DNA of 52,024 bases from contig NZ_FRAV01000036.1 of assembly GCF_900142445.1 (NCBI RefSeq), forward strand, positions 1 to 52,024, given 5' to 3'. Within the stretch, counting starts at the first letter, position 1. Each line of letters begins with the position of its first letter. The notes beneath the pieces were generated by a model, which did no database searches, was not told the origin of the DNA, and worked only from the letters and a program-made list of their open reading frames with translations. This DNA is from Chryseobacterium polytrichastri (GTDB lineage: Bacteria; Bacteroidota; Bacteroidia; Flavobacteriales; Weeksellaceae). The translations under genes were made by a program, and so were the position numbers. This document shows, one piece after another, positions 1 through 6,725 of the stretch.

Positions 1-99
1 ATGTAGAATTTGGTTTTCTTCTTCAAATTTTACAATCTCAAAATATTCAATCAACAGTTCAGGTAAAAATAATTTAAGCAGTTCGGCATCATTTAGCAT
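1..99 (-). CDS. ISAon1 family transposase N-terminal region protein, partial
   Basis: An open frame starts at an ATG at 99 and runs off the left edge after 33 codons. It begins MLNDAELLKLFLPELLIEYF and is rich in Leu and Glu. This matches my recollection of the small first ORF of ISAon1-type elements in flavobacteria, where a second ORF encodes the DDE transposase. Only the N-terminus is visible, so neither intactness nor the second ORF can be judged. Confidence 0.55.
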   Translation of the reverse strand, partial: MLNDAELLKLFLPELLIEYFEIVKFEEENQILH

Positions 100-152
100 T
101 ATACAAAAATAGCATTTTTTATTTTCTCCCCAACTTTTGAGACTGATCCAAA
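1..152 (-). mobile_element. partial ISAon1-type insertion sequence, cut by window edge
   Basis: The minus strand holds the start of an ISAon1-type transposase N-terminal ORF (1-99). Between it and about position 152 lies a sequence that looks like the IS terminus, containing CAAAAGTTGGGG on the minus strand. It abuts an older transposase remnant directly, so this copy seems to have inserted into, or recombined with, another element of the same family. The outer boundary is inferred, because the other IS end lies outside the window. Confidence 0.55.
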
Positions 153-246
153 AACGATTTATCTCGCACACCTCTAAGTTGTAATCTGAAGTTTTTTATT
201 TTGGCATTGAAAGATCCAGACATAGTTTTTCTAAATAATTCAAGAT
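123..246 (-). pseudogene. remnant of ISAon1-type DDE transposase C-terminus
   Basis: The minus strand encodes SFNAKIKNFRLQLRGVRDKS, very like the C-terminal segment of ISAon1-type DDE transposases. A second frame just upstream reads ILNYL, as expected from the same family after a frameshift. Downstream the frame runs into the presumed IS terminus (about 127-152) and stops. It is a decayed fragment with no start codon of its own. The family assignment is from memory of the motif. Confidence 0.5.
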
Positions 247-311
247 ATCTCTATCTTACATATTAAAAAATTGAAACTCTTAATTAGATGATAGGATGTT
301 ACTTTTAAAAT

Positions 312-337
312 AAAAAAAGCACATCGAAATGCGCTTT
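312..337 (-). terminator. rho-independent terminator after the DJ-1 operon
   Basis: On the minus strand, AAAGCGCAT-TTCG-ATGTGCTTT forms a 9-bp stem with one G-U pair and a UUCG loop. A T-rich tract follows. It lies about 100 bp downstream of the DJ-1 family gene and would end that leftward operon. Confidence 0.6.
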
Positions 338-436
338 AATTTAATCTGGAAACATTTATATACCACTGAATGTGCTTCCATATTCAAATGGTCAGTAAAT
401 AGGTCTTGATAAAAAAGCCTCAACCATAATTTTTGT

Positions 437-1114
437 TTACTTATATTTTAATAATTTAACTATTTCTTGAGATACTCCTTTTGCTGATTCTGGATTTTGT
501 CCGGTAATGAAGTTACCATCAGTGATCACATTTTCTTCCCAAAGGGCAGCATGAGATAATATTCCTCCATGAGCAGCTAGCTCATCTGCTACAAAAAATG
601 GTACAACTCCTACTCCACCTTCAGCTTCTTCCTCGGCATTACTGAATGAGGCAATCTTTTTACCATGAATCAAATAGCTCCCATCAGATAATTTCACGTT
701 GATAAGTCCGATTGAACCGTGACATACTCCGGCTACAATACCTTTATTTTCCCAAATCTTCCTGGTGATTTCCTGTAGTTCGTGATTATCCTTGAAATCC
801 CATACGGTACCATGCCCACCGATATAATAAATAACATTATACAGATCAATATCTACTTCGCTGGGCTTAAGTGTATGATTAACTTTATATTGAACATCGC
901 TATTATTCAGAAACCAATCATCAGCAGGTTCAAGCTCATTGCCTGTAACAAAAGGAGCAATTCCCCCCTGCGGGCTAACGAAATCTATTTCATAGCCAGC
1001 ATCACTAATGATTTTTGCTGAAATAGAAGCTTCAGGTAAATAATAACCGGTAGGCTTTCCTGTGCTACCGAACTGGGCATGACTTGTCAATACCAGTAAT
1101 ATTTTTTTTGGCAT
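437..1114 (-). CDS. DJ-1/PfpI family protein (Hsp31/glyoxalase III-like)
   Basis: This 225-residue protein belongs to the DJ-1/PfpI superfamily. The nucleophile elbow AGVCHGSIGL (about residues 128-137) carries the conserved reactive Cys followed by His. The N-terminus (KILLVLTSH, then a GYYLPEA segment) resembles the Hsp31/YDR533-like branch that includes glutathione-independent glyoxalase III and protein deglycases. It is cytoplasmic, with no signal peptide. It is the last gene of a leftward group with the propeller lipoprotein and the tautomerase, 107 bp behind the former. That group may answer to the TetR regulator and to reactive carbonyl or quinone-like compounds; this role is inferred from context. 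Superfamily is confident; the exact activity is open. Confidence 0.85.
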   Translation of the reverse strand: MPKKILLVLTSHAQFGSTGKPTGYYLPEASISAKIISDAGYEIDFVSPQGGIAPFVTGNELEPADDWFLNNSDVQYKVNHTLKPSEVDIDLYNVIYYIGGHGTVWDFKDNHELQEITRKIWENKGIVAGVCHGSIGLINVKLSDGSYLIHGKKIASFSNAEEEAEGGVGVVPFFVADELAAHGGILSHAALWEENVITDGNFITGQNPESAKGVSQEIVKLLKYK

Positions 1115-1221
1115 ATTTATAAAATTTAAAGATGAATTAATTTAGAAACTTTACATAATTGGGTTCTCTACCCTCTTATTAACATAGATTATTCTCAACC
1201 TATAGGAATCAGTTATATTTA

Positions 1222-2346
1222 TTATTTTATTTTTAATCTGAATACCTTGTATGGTAATTTGGTTAAATTCTGACCGTTATTGAAAAATGGCATTTGATGA
1301 ATTTGAGAACAAGATATATAGAGATAGCCATCTTCAGAAATACTATAGCTGTCTGGCCAGCTAAGTTTATCGGTATCCTGTACCAAAGTCGTCATTTTAT
1401 TATCCGGCCTTATTTTTATAATACTGGAATGTTCAAGATCACCCATATAAAGGTTTCCATCCTTGTCGAACTCCATTCCATCTGTTGCTACAAATTTGCC
1501 TAGATCTTCAACTTTATCCTCAATTGTTTTTTCTGATATTTTAAAGTTTCGTAGAAGACTTGTATTTATCCTATAAAGATTATTATCGGTAAGTGATTTG
1601 TAATAAAGCCAAACTTTATCCGGTGTCAGCGCTATACCATCAGAATTAATCTTTACCTCCCCTTTATCATTTTTCATTTCTTTATTGTTCATTTTGAAAT
1701 GATAATCGGGATCAGATAAGGTCGAATAATGATTATGAAGTACTAATCTTGATTCACCAGTATTAATATTCAGAATAACAATCCCGCCATTCGCTGAACT
1801 GGTCATGTACGCAAAACCGTTTTTATTATCAACCCGAATATCATTGATATAACTATCCCGCCCAGCAACATTTTCCGGAAACCTGTAAATCCTTTTAATT
1901 TTATTGCTTTTTAAATCTATCTGAATAAGCTTATTACTTTTCCTATAGACTTCAGAAAGACCAATACCAGCAGCATCAACAACCCACAAATAGCCTTTTT
2001 CATCAGCAAATACTGCCTGAACGCAGACAAATTTATTCTGTCCGTCTTCTCCTTTTTTAAAACTATTCCAAGCTGCATCAGGATATGGTTTTGCTTTTCC
2101 ATCCTTTCCAACTTCTACAACAGAATAGCTATGTTTATCCATCCAGTAAGGATAGTTCACAAACAATCGTCTATCGGGAGATATCGCTACACCCGTCAGC
2201 TGGTAAGTACTATCAGCAAATACTTGTTCTAATTTACCTGCACCATTTCTCAGGCTTAATTTTTCTTGCTTATTACTTTCAGGCTTAGATTTCGAACAAG
2301 AAACCAAAGCAATGAGAAATAGAAATGCTAGAATATATTTCTTCAT
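1222..2346 (-). CDS. beta-propeller lipoprotein (SMP-30/major royal jelly-like)
   Basis: The protein is about 374 residues long. It has an SPII signal peptide with lipobox LVSC near residue 17 and then a propeller-like region with repeated blade signatures such as DGIALTPDKVWLYY and DGMEFDKDGNLYMGDL. This pattern is typical of the SMP-30/gluconolactonase and major royal jelly protein families. I place the start at the ATG at 2346, because an upstream in-frame TTG at 2355 adds only three residues and the lipoprotein signal begins naturally at MKKYIL. It should be anchored at the inner or outer membrane facing the periplasm. It follows the tautomerase gene by 30 bp and probably shares its transcript. 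The substrate is unknown; lactone hydrolysis or ligand binding are possible. Confidence 0.75.
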   Translation of the reverse strand: MKKYILAFLFLIALVSCSKSKPESNKQEKLSLRNGAGKLEQVFADSTYQLTGVAISPDRRLFVNYPYWMDKHSYSVVEVGKDGKAKPYPDAAWNSFKKGEDGQNKFVCVQAVFADEKGYLWVVDAAGIGLSEVYRKSNKLIQIDLKSNKIKRIYRFPENVAGRDSYINDIRVDNKNGFAYMTSSANGGIVILNINTGESRLVLHNHYSTLSDPDYHFKMNNKEMKNDKGEVKINSDGIALTPDKVWLYYKSLTDNNLYRINTSLLRNFKISEKTIEDKVEDLGKFVATDGMEFDKDGNLYMGDLEHSSIIKIRPDNKMTTLVQDTDKLSWPDSYSISEDGYLYISCSQIHQMPFFNNGQNLTKLPYKVFRLKIK

Positions 2347-2376
2347 TTTGATCAATTAATTATATTAATAAAATAT

Positions 2377-2757
2377 CTAAGCATGCAATATTTCACCCTT
2401 TGCAAATGACCAGTTTTCCCAAGCTGTTTCCTGGAAAGAAACAAAAACGTCTTCAGGATTAAATGATAGGTCTTGTAACTTAGTAATCAGAGTTTCCAGA
2501 ATTTTACGTTTTACTTTGACACTGCGCCCAACCGAAAGTAAGATTTCAATAATTACAAAATTTTCAGTACGACCATTTTCCAGGTTTGGATAATATTTAT
2601 CGTACAGGAAATTTTCGGGTTCCAAATCTAGAAATCTTTGGAAACGATCTGTAGGTGGTACACCCCCTTCCACGATAGCTGCATGTACAGCTTCGCCTAT
2701 TTTTTGTTTTTCTTCTGCTGTTCTTCCTTTTAAGGAAGTAATGGTAATAAGTGGCAT
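2377..2757 (-). CDS. tautomerase family protein
   Basis: This 126-residue protein starts Met-Pro-Leu-Ile, so processing would expose the N-terminal proline that acts as general base in 4-oxalocrotonate tautomerase-type enzymes. The N-terminal half (TAEEKQKIGEAVHAAIVEG, then PPTDRFQRF) and the length fit the Tautomerase_2/MSAD-like branch. The C-terminal segment (PEDVFVSFQETAWENWSFAKG) is also typical of that branch. A TetR operator-like palindrome lies 35 bp upstream, so this gene probably opens the repressor-controlled operon. Substrate unknown. Confidence 0.85.
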   Translation of the reverse strand: MPLITITSLKGRTAEEKQKIGEAVHAAIVEGGVPPTDRFQRFLDLEPENFLYDKYYPNLENGRTENFVIIEILLSVGRSVKVKRKILETLITKLQDLSFNPEDVFVSFQETAWENWSFAKGEILHA

Positions 2758-2792
2758 AATTAAAATTTTAATTGTTATTTATTTAATAATTG

Positions 2793-2810
2793 AATAGACT
2801 AATCTATCTG
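2793..2810. promoter_or_regulatory. candidate TetR operator before the tautomerase operon
   Basis: The minus strand reads CAGATAGATTAGTCTATT, an imperfect palindrome (ATAGA/TCTAT arms). It matches the site before tetR (3499-3516) at 15 of 18 positions. It ends 35 bp before the tautomerase start codon. Two copies of one palindrome flanking a TetR gene suggest the regulator's own operators. Confidence 0.55.
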
Positions 2811-2850
2811 TTTTTGTGGCAAATTTTTTATCATATCAAAATAAGATATT

Positions 2851-3417
2851 CTACACTAGCAATTGCTGTACAATCTCTTTAGCGGTTGATAATGCTTCTT
2901 TTTGTTTATTAATATTAACGCTGACTGTTGCTCCTTCCATTAACAAATAAATGGTTTCAGAAAGCATATCTGCATTTAATAGTTGTTGTGTAATTTTGAT
3001 TTGTGATACTAAGCTACTGATATAATTCCTTAGCCTTTCTTTATGATTCCGAACCAGTTGAAATGCTTTTAATTCATCTGCAGAAATTTCTGTGCTTACT
3101 TTAACAAAAGGGCAACCACCAAAATGTTCTTCTATCTGACGTGTAATTCTAAAATCAAATATTCCTAGAATTCTTTGTTTTGGATCTTTATGCTTTTTAA
3201 GGAAGCTATCCAATTCTTTAAACCAATTTTCATCCTTTCTCTCAACATAGGCATGCAAAAGATCTGTTTTCGATGGAAAATGATTATATAATGAAGCCCT
3301 TGCAATTTCTGCCTCAGAAATAATCTGGTTAATCCCTGTGGAATTATACCCTTGTTTAGCAAACAATTGAGATGTAACATCGAGAATTCTTTCACGTACT
3401 GCAGATTCTTTGGCCAT
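2851..3417 (-). CDS. TetR/AcrR family transcriptional regulator
   Basis: This 188-residue protein has a classic TetR N-terminal helix-turn-helix at about residues 10-55 (RILDVTSQLFAKQGYNSTGI, then ARASLYNHFPSKTDLLHAYV). It is followed by an all-helical ligand domain containing HFGGCPFVKVSTEI, seen in the YxaF/LmrA-like TetR branch. The start ATG at 3417 leaves a leader of about 55 bp after the promoter box at 3481-3488. A palindrome overlaps this promoter and recurs upstream of the tautomerase gene, which predicts autorepression and control of the downstream redox/detoxification group. The inducing ligand is not evident. Confidence 0.92.
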   Translation of the reverse strand: MAKESAVRERILDVTSQLFAKQGYNSTGINQIISEAEIARASLYNHFPSKTDLLHAYVERKDENWFKELDSFLKKHKDPKQRILGIFDFRITRQIEEHFGGCPFVKVSTEISADELKAFQLVRNHKERLRNYISSLVSQIKITQQLLNADMLSETIYLLMEGATVSVNINKQKEALSTAKEIVQQLLV

Positions 3418-3480
3418 TTTTAAATAATTATTTTATTCTATTCGGACACCATAAAGGCATCCAATTCTATTAATCTTCAA

Positions 3481-3488
3481 CAAAGGTA
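3481..3488 (-). promoter_or_regulatory. Bacteroidota -7 box of tetR
   Basis: The minus strand reads TACCTTTG, matching the consensus TAnnTTTG. The operator-like palindrome at 3499-3516 lies immediately upstream, where bound repressor would block sigma contact. No clear TTG at -33 is seen. Confidence 0.55.
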
Positions 3489-3498
3489 AATAAAAAAA

Positions 3499-3516
3499 CA
3501 GATAGACCAGTCTACT
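3499..3516. promoter_or_regulatory. candidate TetR operator before tetR
   Basis: CAGATAGACCAGTCTACT forms an inverted repeat around its centre and matches the minus-strand site at 2793-2810 at 15 of 18 positions. It lies just upstream of the -7 box of tetR, consistent with autorepression. Confidence 0.55.
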
Positions 3517-3614
3517 TATTTAATGTTTTTATATAAAGATTTCTATCAATATTTAAAAAAGCTGAAATAATCAGTATTTCCGTAGAATAAAAATATTTAC
3601 TTTTCATTAATGAA

Positions 3615-3648
3615 ATTGTAAAATTCTACAATATAAGTCATATCTTTG
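3615..3648 (+). promoter_or_regulatory. promoter of the GntR-type regulator gene
   Basis: The -7 box TATCTTTG is at 3641-3648 and a TTG at 3616-3618 lies 22 bp upstream, both matching the Bacteroidota promoter form. A 6-bp dyad, ATTGTA...TACAAT (3615-3632), overlaps the -33 position. Transcription should start near 3654, inside the operator at 3652-3670, giving a very short leader. Confidence 0.6.
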
Positions 3649-3651
3649 CAT

Positions 3652-3670
3652 TCATCAGATGATAAGATGA
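3652..3670. promoter_or_regulatory. candidate GntR operator, copy 1
   Basis: TCATCAGATGATAAGATGA has outer arms TCATC/GATGA with nine bases between them, plus an internal GATGA. It matches the site before the MFS gene (4365-4383) at 18 of 19 positions. It overlaps the predicted transcription start and ends one base before the regulator's start codon, so bound protein would block both initiation and early elongation. Confidence 0.6.
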
Positions 3671-3671
3671 T

Positions 3672-4331
3672 ATGTCACACATTCAAAGAAAAACATTAGC
3701 ACAAGAAGTTGCAGATAGACTGATTGAAGAAATCACCAATGATGAATATACTATTGGTGAAAAGCTCCCGATTGAACCTGAGCTCATGAAAATTTATGGG
3801 GTTGGACGCTCCAGCATTCGTGAGGCTATAAAAATATTATCTATTAATGGAATCCTGAGCGTACAACAAGGCGTGGGAACATTTGTGGTTTCTAAAAATA
3901 TCCAGGAATCTTTAGAAACTCAAATCAGTAAAGCAGAAATTGAGGAAGTACTTGAAGTACGATCACTTTTGGATTCAAAGATTGCCGCAAAAGCAGCGAT
4001 GAATCATACGAAGAAAGATTTAGAAACCATTAAACTTTATTTAGATCTAAGAGGTAAACTTGCTGAAGAAAACCAAGCGCAGGAATGCTATCTGGCAGAT
4101 TTAAATTTTCATATAGCAATAGCTGAAGCTTGTGGCAATACACTTTTAAAAGAAATTTATAAAGTAGCAAGCAAGAATATTCTAAAAACTTTTGAGATTA
4201 ATAACAACAATAACACAGATTCTTTTAAGATCTCACAAAATATACATGCCGATCTTTATAGGAGTATAGAAAAAAGAAATTCAGAAGAAGCATCAATTAT
4301 CGCTCAAAAAATTGTTGAAAATTTATTTTAA
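3672..4331 (+). CDS. FadR/GntR family transcriptional regulator
   Basis: This 219-residue protein has a GntR winged helix at about residues 8-75 (GEKLPIEPELMKIYGVGRSS, then IREAIKILSINGILSVQQGVGTFV). A helical FCD-type effector domain follows at about 90-215. The D-x3-H pair in ADLNFHIAIAEACGN and the later NIHADLYRSI fit metal and carboxylate binding in FCD domains. The next gene, 70 bp on, encodes an Fsr-like MFS exporter, and nearly the same operator precedes both. This suggests autoregulation together with control of the transporter. The effector could be the compound exported. Family is certain; target and ligand are inferred. Confidence 0.92.
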   Translation: MSHIQRKTLAQEVADRLIEEITNDEYTIGEKLPIEPELMKIYGVGRSSIREAIKILSINGILSVQQGVGTFVVSKNIQESLETQISKAEIEEVLEVRSLLDSKIAAKAAMNHTKKDLETIKLYLDLRGKLAEENQAQECYLADLNFHIAIAEACGNTLLKEIYKVASKNILKTFEINNNNNTDSFKISQNIHADLYRSIEKRNSEEASIIAQKIVENLF

Positions 4332-4360
4332 AAAAATTACAGTCAAGTAAAACAACAATC

Positions 4361-4387
4361 AAATTCATCAGATGACAAGATGAATTT
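4361..4387. promoter_or_regulatory. candidate GntR operator, copy 2 (before the MFS gene)
   Basis: AAATTCATC and GATGAATTT form perfect 9-bp inverted arms separated by AGATGACAA. The core TCATCAGATGACAAGATGA differs at one position from the copy before the regulator gene. It ends 14 bp before the MFS start codon. No TAnnTTTG box is visible here, so the gene may also be read from the regulator's promoter. Confidence 0.6.
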
Positions 4388-4401
4388 CAAATTACAATTC
4401 T

Positions 4402-5613
4402 ATGGAAGACGTACAAACAAAAACAATTGATAACAGTAAAATTGTTTATCCTATTTTATTTATGATCAGTTTCTCGCATTTTTTAAATGACCTGATTCAA
4501 TCTACCATCCCTTCATTATATCCAATTCTAAAAGGAGAATTCACATTATCTTTTGCTCAAATTGGTATTATTACTTTAGTATTTCAGCTTACGGCATCTA
4601 TACTACAGCCGTTTGTTGGTATTTATACTGATAAGAAACCAAACCCAAGATCGTTGGCCATCGGAATGGGATTATCAATGGCCGGCCTATTGCTTTTGGC
4701 ATCTGCTCATGAGTATTATATGATACTAATCTCGGTAGCATTAATCGGTATGGGATCATCGGTTTTTCATCCTGAAGCTTCCCGAGTTGCTCAACTTGCA
4801 TCTGGTGGACAGAAAGGGCTTGCCCAATCTATTTTTCAGGTAGGAGGAAATTCAGGAAGTGCTATCGGTCCATTATTGGTCGCATTAATAGTTCTTCCGT
4901 TAGGTCAGGGGTATGTAGGATTGTTCGCCATTGCGGCATTTATTGGTATTATCCTGCTATGGAGAATCGGAAATTGGTACGCTGAAAGATTATCTATTCA
5001 AAAATCTACCAAGCATTCTGATGTAGTAATCAATATTCAGTTGTCAAGAAAAAAGGTATTATTCTCGGTTAGCATTTTGTTAGCTTTGGTATTTTCCAAG
5101 TACATCTATCTGGCCTCAATGACGAATTACTTTACATTTTTCCTGATCGATAAATTTCATGTTTCTGTACAAGATTCTCAGTTATATTTATTTATGTTTC
5201 TTGCAGCTGTAGCAGTAGGAACAATTTTGGGAGGAAAATTAGGAGATAAATATGGCAGAAAGAAAATTATCTGGGTATCTATTTTAGGAGCTGCTCCGTT
5301 TACATTATGTCTTCCTTATCTATCATTGGTATGGACAATTGTATTTGCTGTTCTAATCGGGTTAATTATTGCCTCAGCATTTTCTGCCATCTTAGTATAT
5401 GCAACAGATCTTATGCCTGATAAAATTGGCTTAGTAGCCGGTTTATTTTTCGGTTTCATGTTCGGAATGGGAGGAATTGGCTCTGCTGTACTAGGGGCTG
5501 TTGCAGATGACACCAGTATTGAGTATGTCTTTAAAATCTGTGCATTCTTACCTTTAATTGGTATTATCACCGCATTTTTACCCAATATTCAAGGAACAAA
5601 AAAAACAAAATAA
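4402..5613 (+). CDS. MFS transporter, fosmidomycin-resistance (Fsr)-like
   Basis: This 403-residue protein has about 12 hydrophobic segments and resembles Fsr-type major facilitator drug exporters. The first membrane segment contains FSHFLNDLIQSTIPSLYPIL, a hallmark of the family. The loop 2-3 region GIYTDKKPNPRSLAIGMG corresponds to the MFS motif A area, and GMGSSVFHPEASRVAQLASG is another strong Fsr signature. A second motif A-like stretch, GGKLGDKYGRKKI, opens the second half. It sits in the inner membrane and probably exports a small toxic compound by proton antiport. The upstream GntR-type gene and shared operator suggest effector-dependent induction. The true substrate cannot be read from the sequence. 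Confidence 0.9.
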   Translation: MEDVQTKTIDNSKIVYPILFMISFSHFLNDLIQSTIPSLYPILKGEFTLSFAQIGIITLVFQLTASILQPFVGIYTDKKPNPRSLAIGMGLSMAGLLLLASAHEYYMILISVALIGMGSSVFHPEASRVAQLASGGQKGLAQSIFQVGGNSGSAIGPLLVALIVLPLGQGYVGLFAIAAFIGIILLWRIGNWYAERLSIQKSTKHSDVVINIQLSRKKVLFSVSILLALVFSKYIYLASMTNYFTFFLIDKFHVSVQDSQLYLFMFLAAVAVGTILGGKLGDKYGRKKIIWVSILGAAPFTLCLPYLSLVWTIVFAVLIGLIIASAFSAILVYATDLMPDKIGLVAGLFFGFMFGMGGIGSAVLGAVADDTSIEYVFKICAFLPLIGIITAFLPNIQGTKKTK

Positions 5614-5633
5614 CTTACATTATTATTGATACA

Positions 5634-5665
5634 AAAAGCCCTTTACTAATTAGCAAAGGGCTTTT
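5634..5665. terminator. bidirectional terminator between MFS and YXWGXW genes
   Basis: AAAAGCCCTTT and AAAGGGCTTTT form 11-bp perfect arms around a 10-base loop, with T-rich flanks on both strands. It can end the rightward MFS transcript and the leftward transcript of the next gene, whose 3' end faces it. Confidence 0.8.
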
Positions 5666-5704
5666 ATTATTTTAAATTAGAGAGTCAAATCCTTTTCAAA
5701 TTAC

Positions 5705-6568
5705 CTATCTTCTTCCTCTACCTCCTTCTCCTCTATTGCCACCTCCCATTTTCATCTCTCTTCCTCGCTCATCAAATCCTTTTCCGCCAAACATATTCAT
5801 ACTATGAATAGCAGGTCTTGGGTTAGTGTTGTGAAATTGTCCCACTTCATTACCCATATTTTTTTCATGCTCCATTTGCTCTCTACTTGCCGGAATACGA
5901 TTATCATGCATCCCATTCATTTCATCCTTATTGGGTTCGTAACGTACTCCTTGGCCTCCGTTAAAACTCGCACGATTTCCATTATGAGCAAAATCTACTT
6001 TATTAATGTATGTATTGTGTATATTCCTGCCTACATGCCAAACCGAAGTATTATACATAAAGCGGCCACCTTCCCATCTTCCACCATAGAAACCGGATCC
6101 AAAATATCCAAATCCATAATTAATTCCACCATAATATCCTACCTGTGGACCCCAATATCCAGGATTCCATCCGTAAAAATTATCATAGAAGCCCCAATAT
6201 CCCGGTGTCCATAATACATTTACTGAGGGTGGTAAAACCCAAACTCCAGGAACCCAATAATAATCATTCGAGTTCCAACCCCAATATCCAGGCGTCCAAA
6301 GATAACCCTCTCCAGGACATGGCGGCTGAACATAATCAAGCAAAGCTGGCGGTGCAATTTGTGCTCTTAAAGTGATAGAAGCACCATCTCTATGACCAAT
6401 ATTTTGTCCAAAAACTGATGTAATCCCAAAAAGGAAAATCATAAAAACAACCAACAGTTTTTTCAAATCAAAGGAAAGATTTGTATTAAGCAAATCATTA
6501 CTTCTGCATGCAATAATAGCTTTCATAAGAAAAGATTTCTCTTGAAAGCTGGATTTGTTTTTTTCCAT
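5705..6568 (-). CDS. YXWGXW repeat-containing exported protein
   Basis: The longest frame is 287 residues. After an N-terminal extension of about 35 residues comes a signal peptide (LLVVFMIFLFGITSVFGQ). The central region (about 80-150) repeats WTPGYWGW, WVPGVWVL, WTPGYWGF and WNPGYWGP, the YXWGXW repeat pattern. A Gly/Tyr-rich stretch and a Gly/Arg/Met-rich tail with GGGNRGEGGRGRR follow. YXWGXW proteins are envelope proteins of unknown function. The true start may be the ATG at 6526, or later, because export signals normally sit at the very N-terminus. It stands alone between convergent or unrelated genes. Confidence 0.75.
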   Translation of the reverse strand: MEKNKSSFQEKSFLMKAIIACRSNDLLNTNLSFDLKKLLVVFMIFLFGITSVFGQNIGHRDGASITLRAQIAPPALLDYVQPPCPGEGYLWTPGYWGWNSNDYYWVPGVWVLPPSVNVLWTPGYWGFYDNFYGWNPGYWGPQVGYYGGINYGFGYFGSGFYGGRWEGGRFMYNTSVWHVGRNIHNTYINKVDFAHNGNRASFNGGQGVRYEPNKDEMNGMHDNRIPASREQMEHEKNMGNEVGQFHNTNPRPAIHSMNMFGGKGFDERGREMKMGGGNRGEGGRGRR

Positions 6569-6662
6569 AAAAAAGCGATTTAAGATTTGGTAAATAGAAT
6601 ACTATGCAATTTAAAAAATAAAAACCAAGAAAACAATACTCTCTGGGTATCAATCAATTAAA

Positions 6663-6694
6663 AAGCCTCCACCATAATATAATGGCAGAGGCTT
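6663..6694 (-). terminator. terminator of the B12 uptake operon
   Basis: On the minus strand, AAGCCTC and GAGGCTT pair, with an inner CCAT...ATGG extension, and TTTTTAATT follows. It lies 32 bp beyond the stop of the T9SS gene, the last gene of the operon. Confidence 0.7.
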
Positions 6695-6725
6695 CAATCT
6701 AATTATAAATTATTATTTAGAATAA

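Noticed and set aside
284..300. TTAGATGATAGGATGTT resembles the right half of the GntR operator.
   Set aside because: The left TCATC arm is missing and no gene start lies nearby; chance similarity in AT-rich DNA is more likely.
1170..1200. A possible third TetR site (ATCTATG) before the DJ-1 gene.
   Set aside because: Only one six-base half-site matches; no palindrome and no promoter box.
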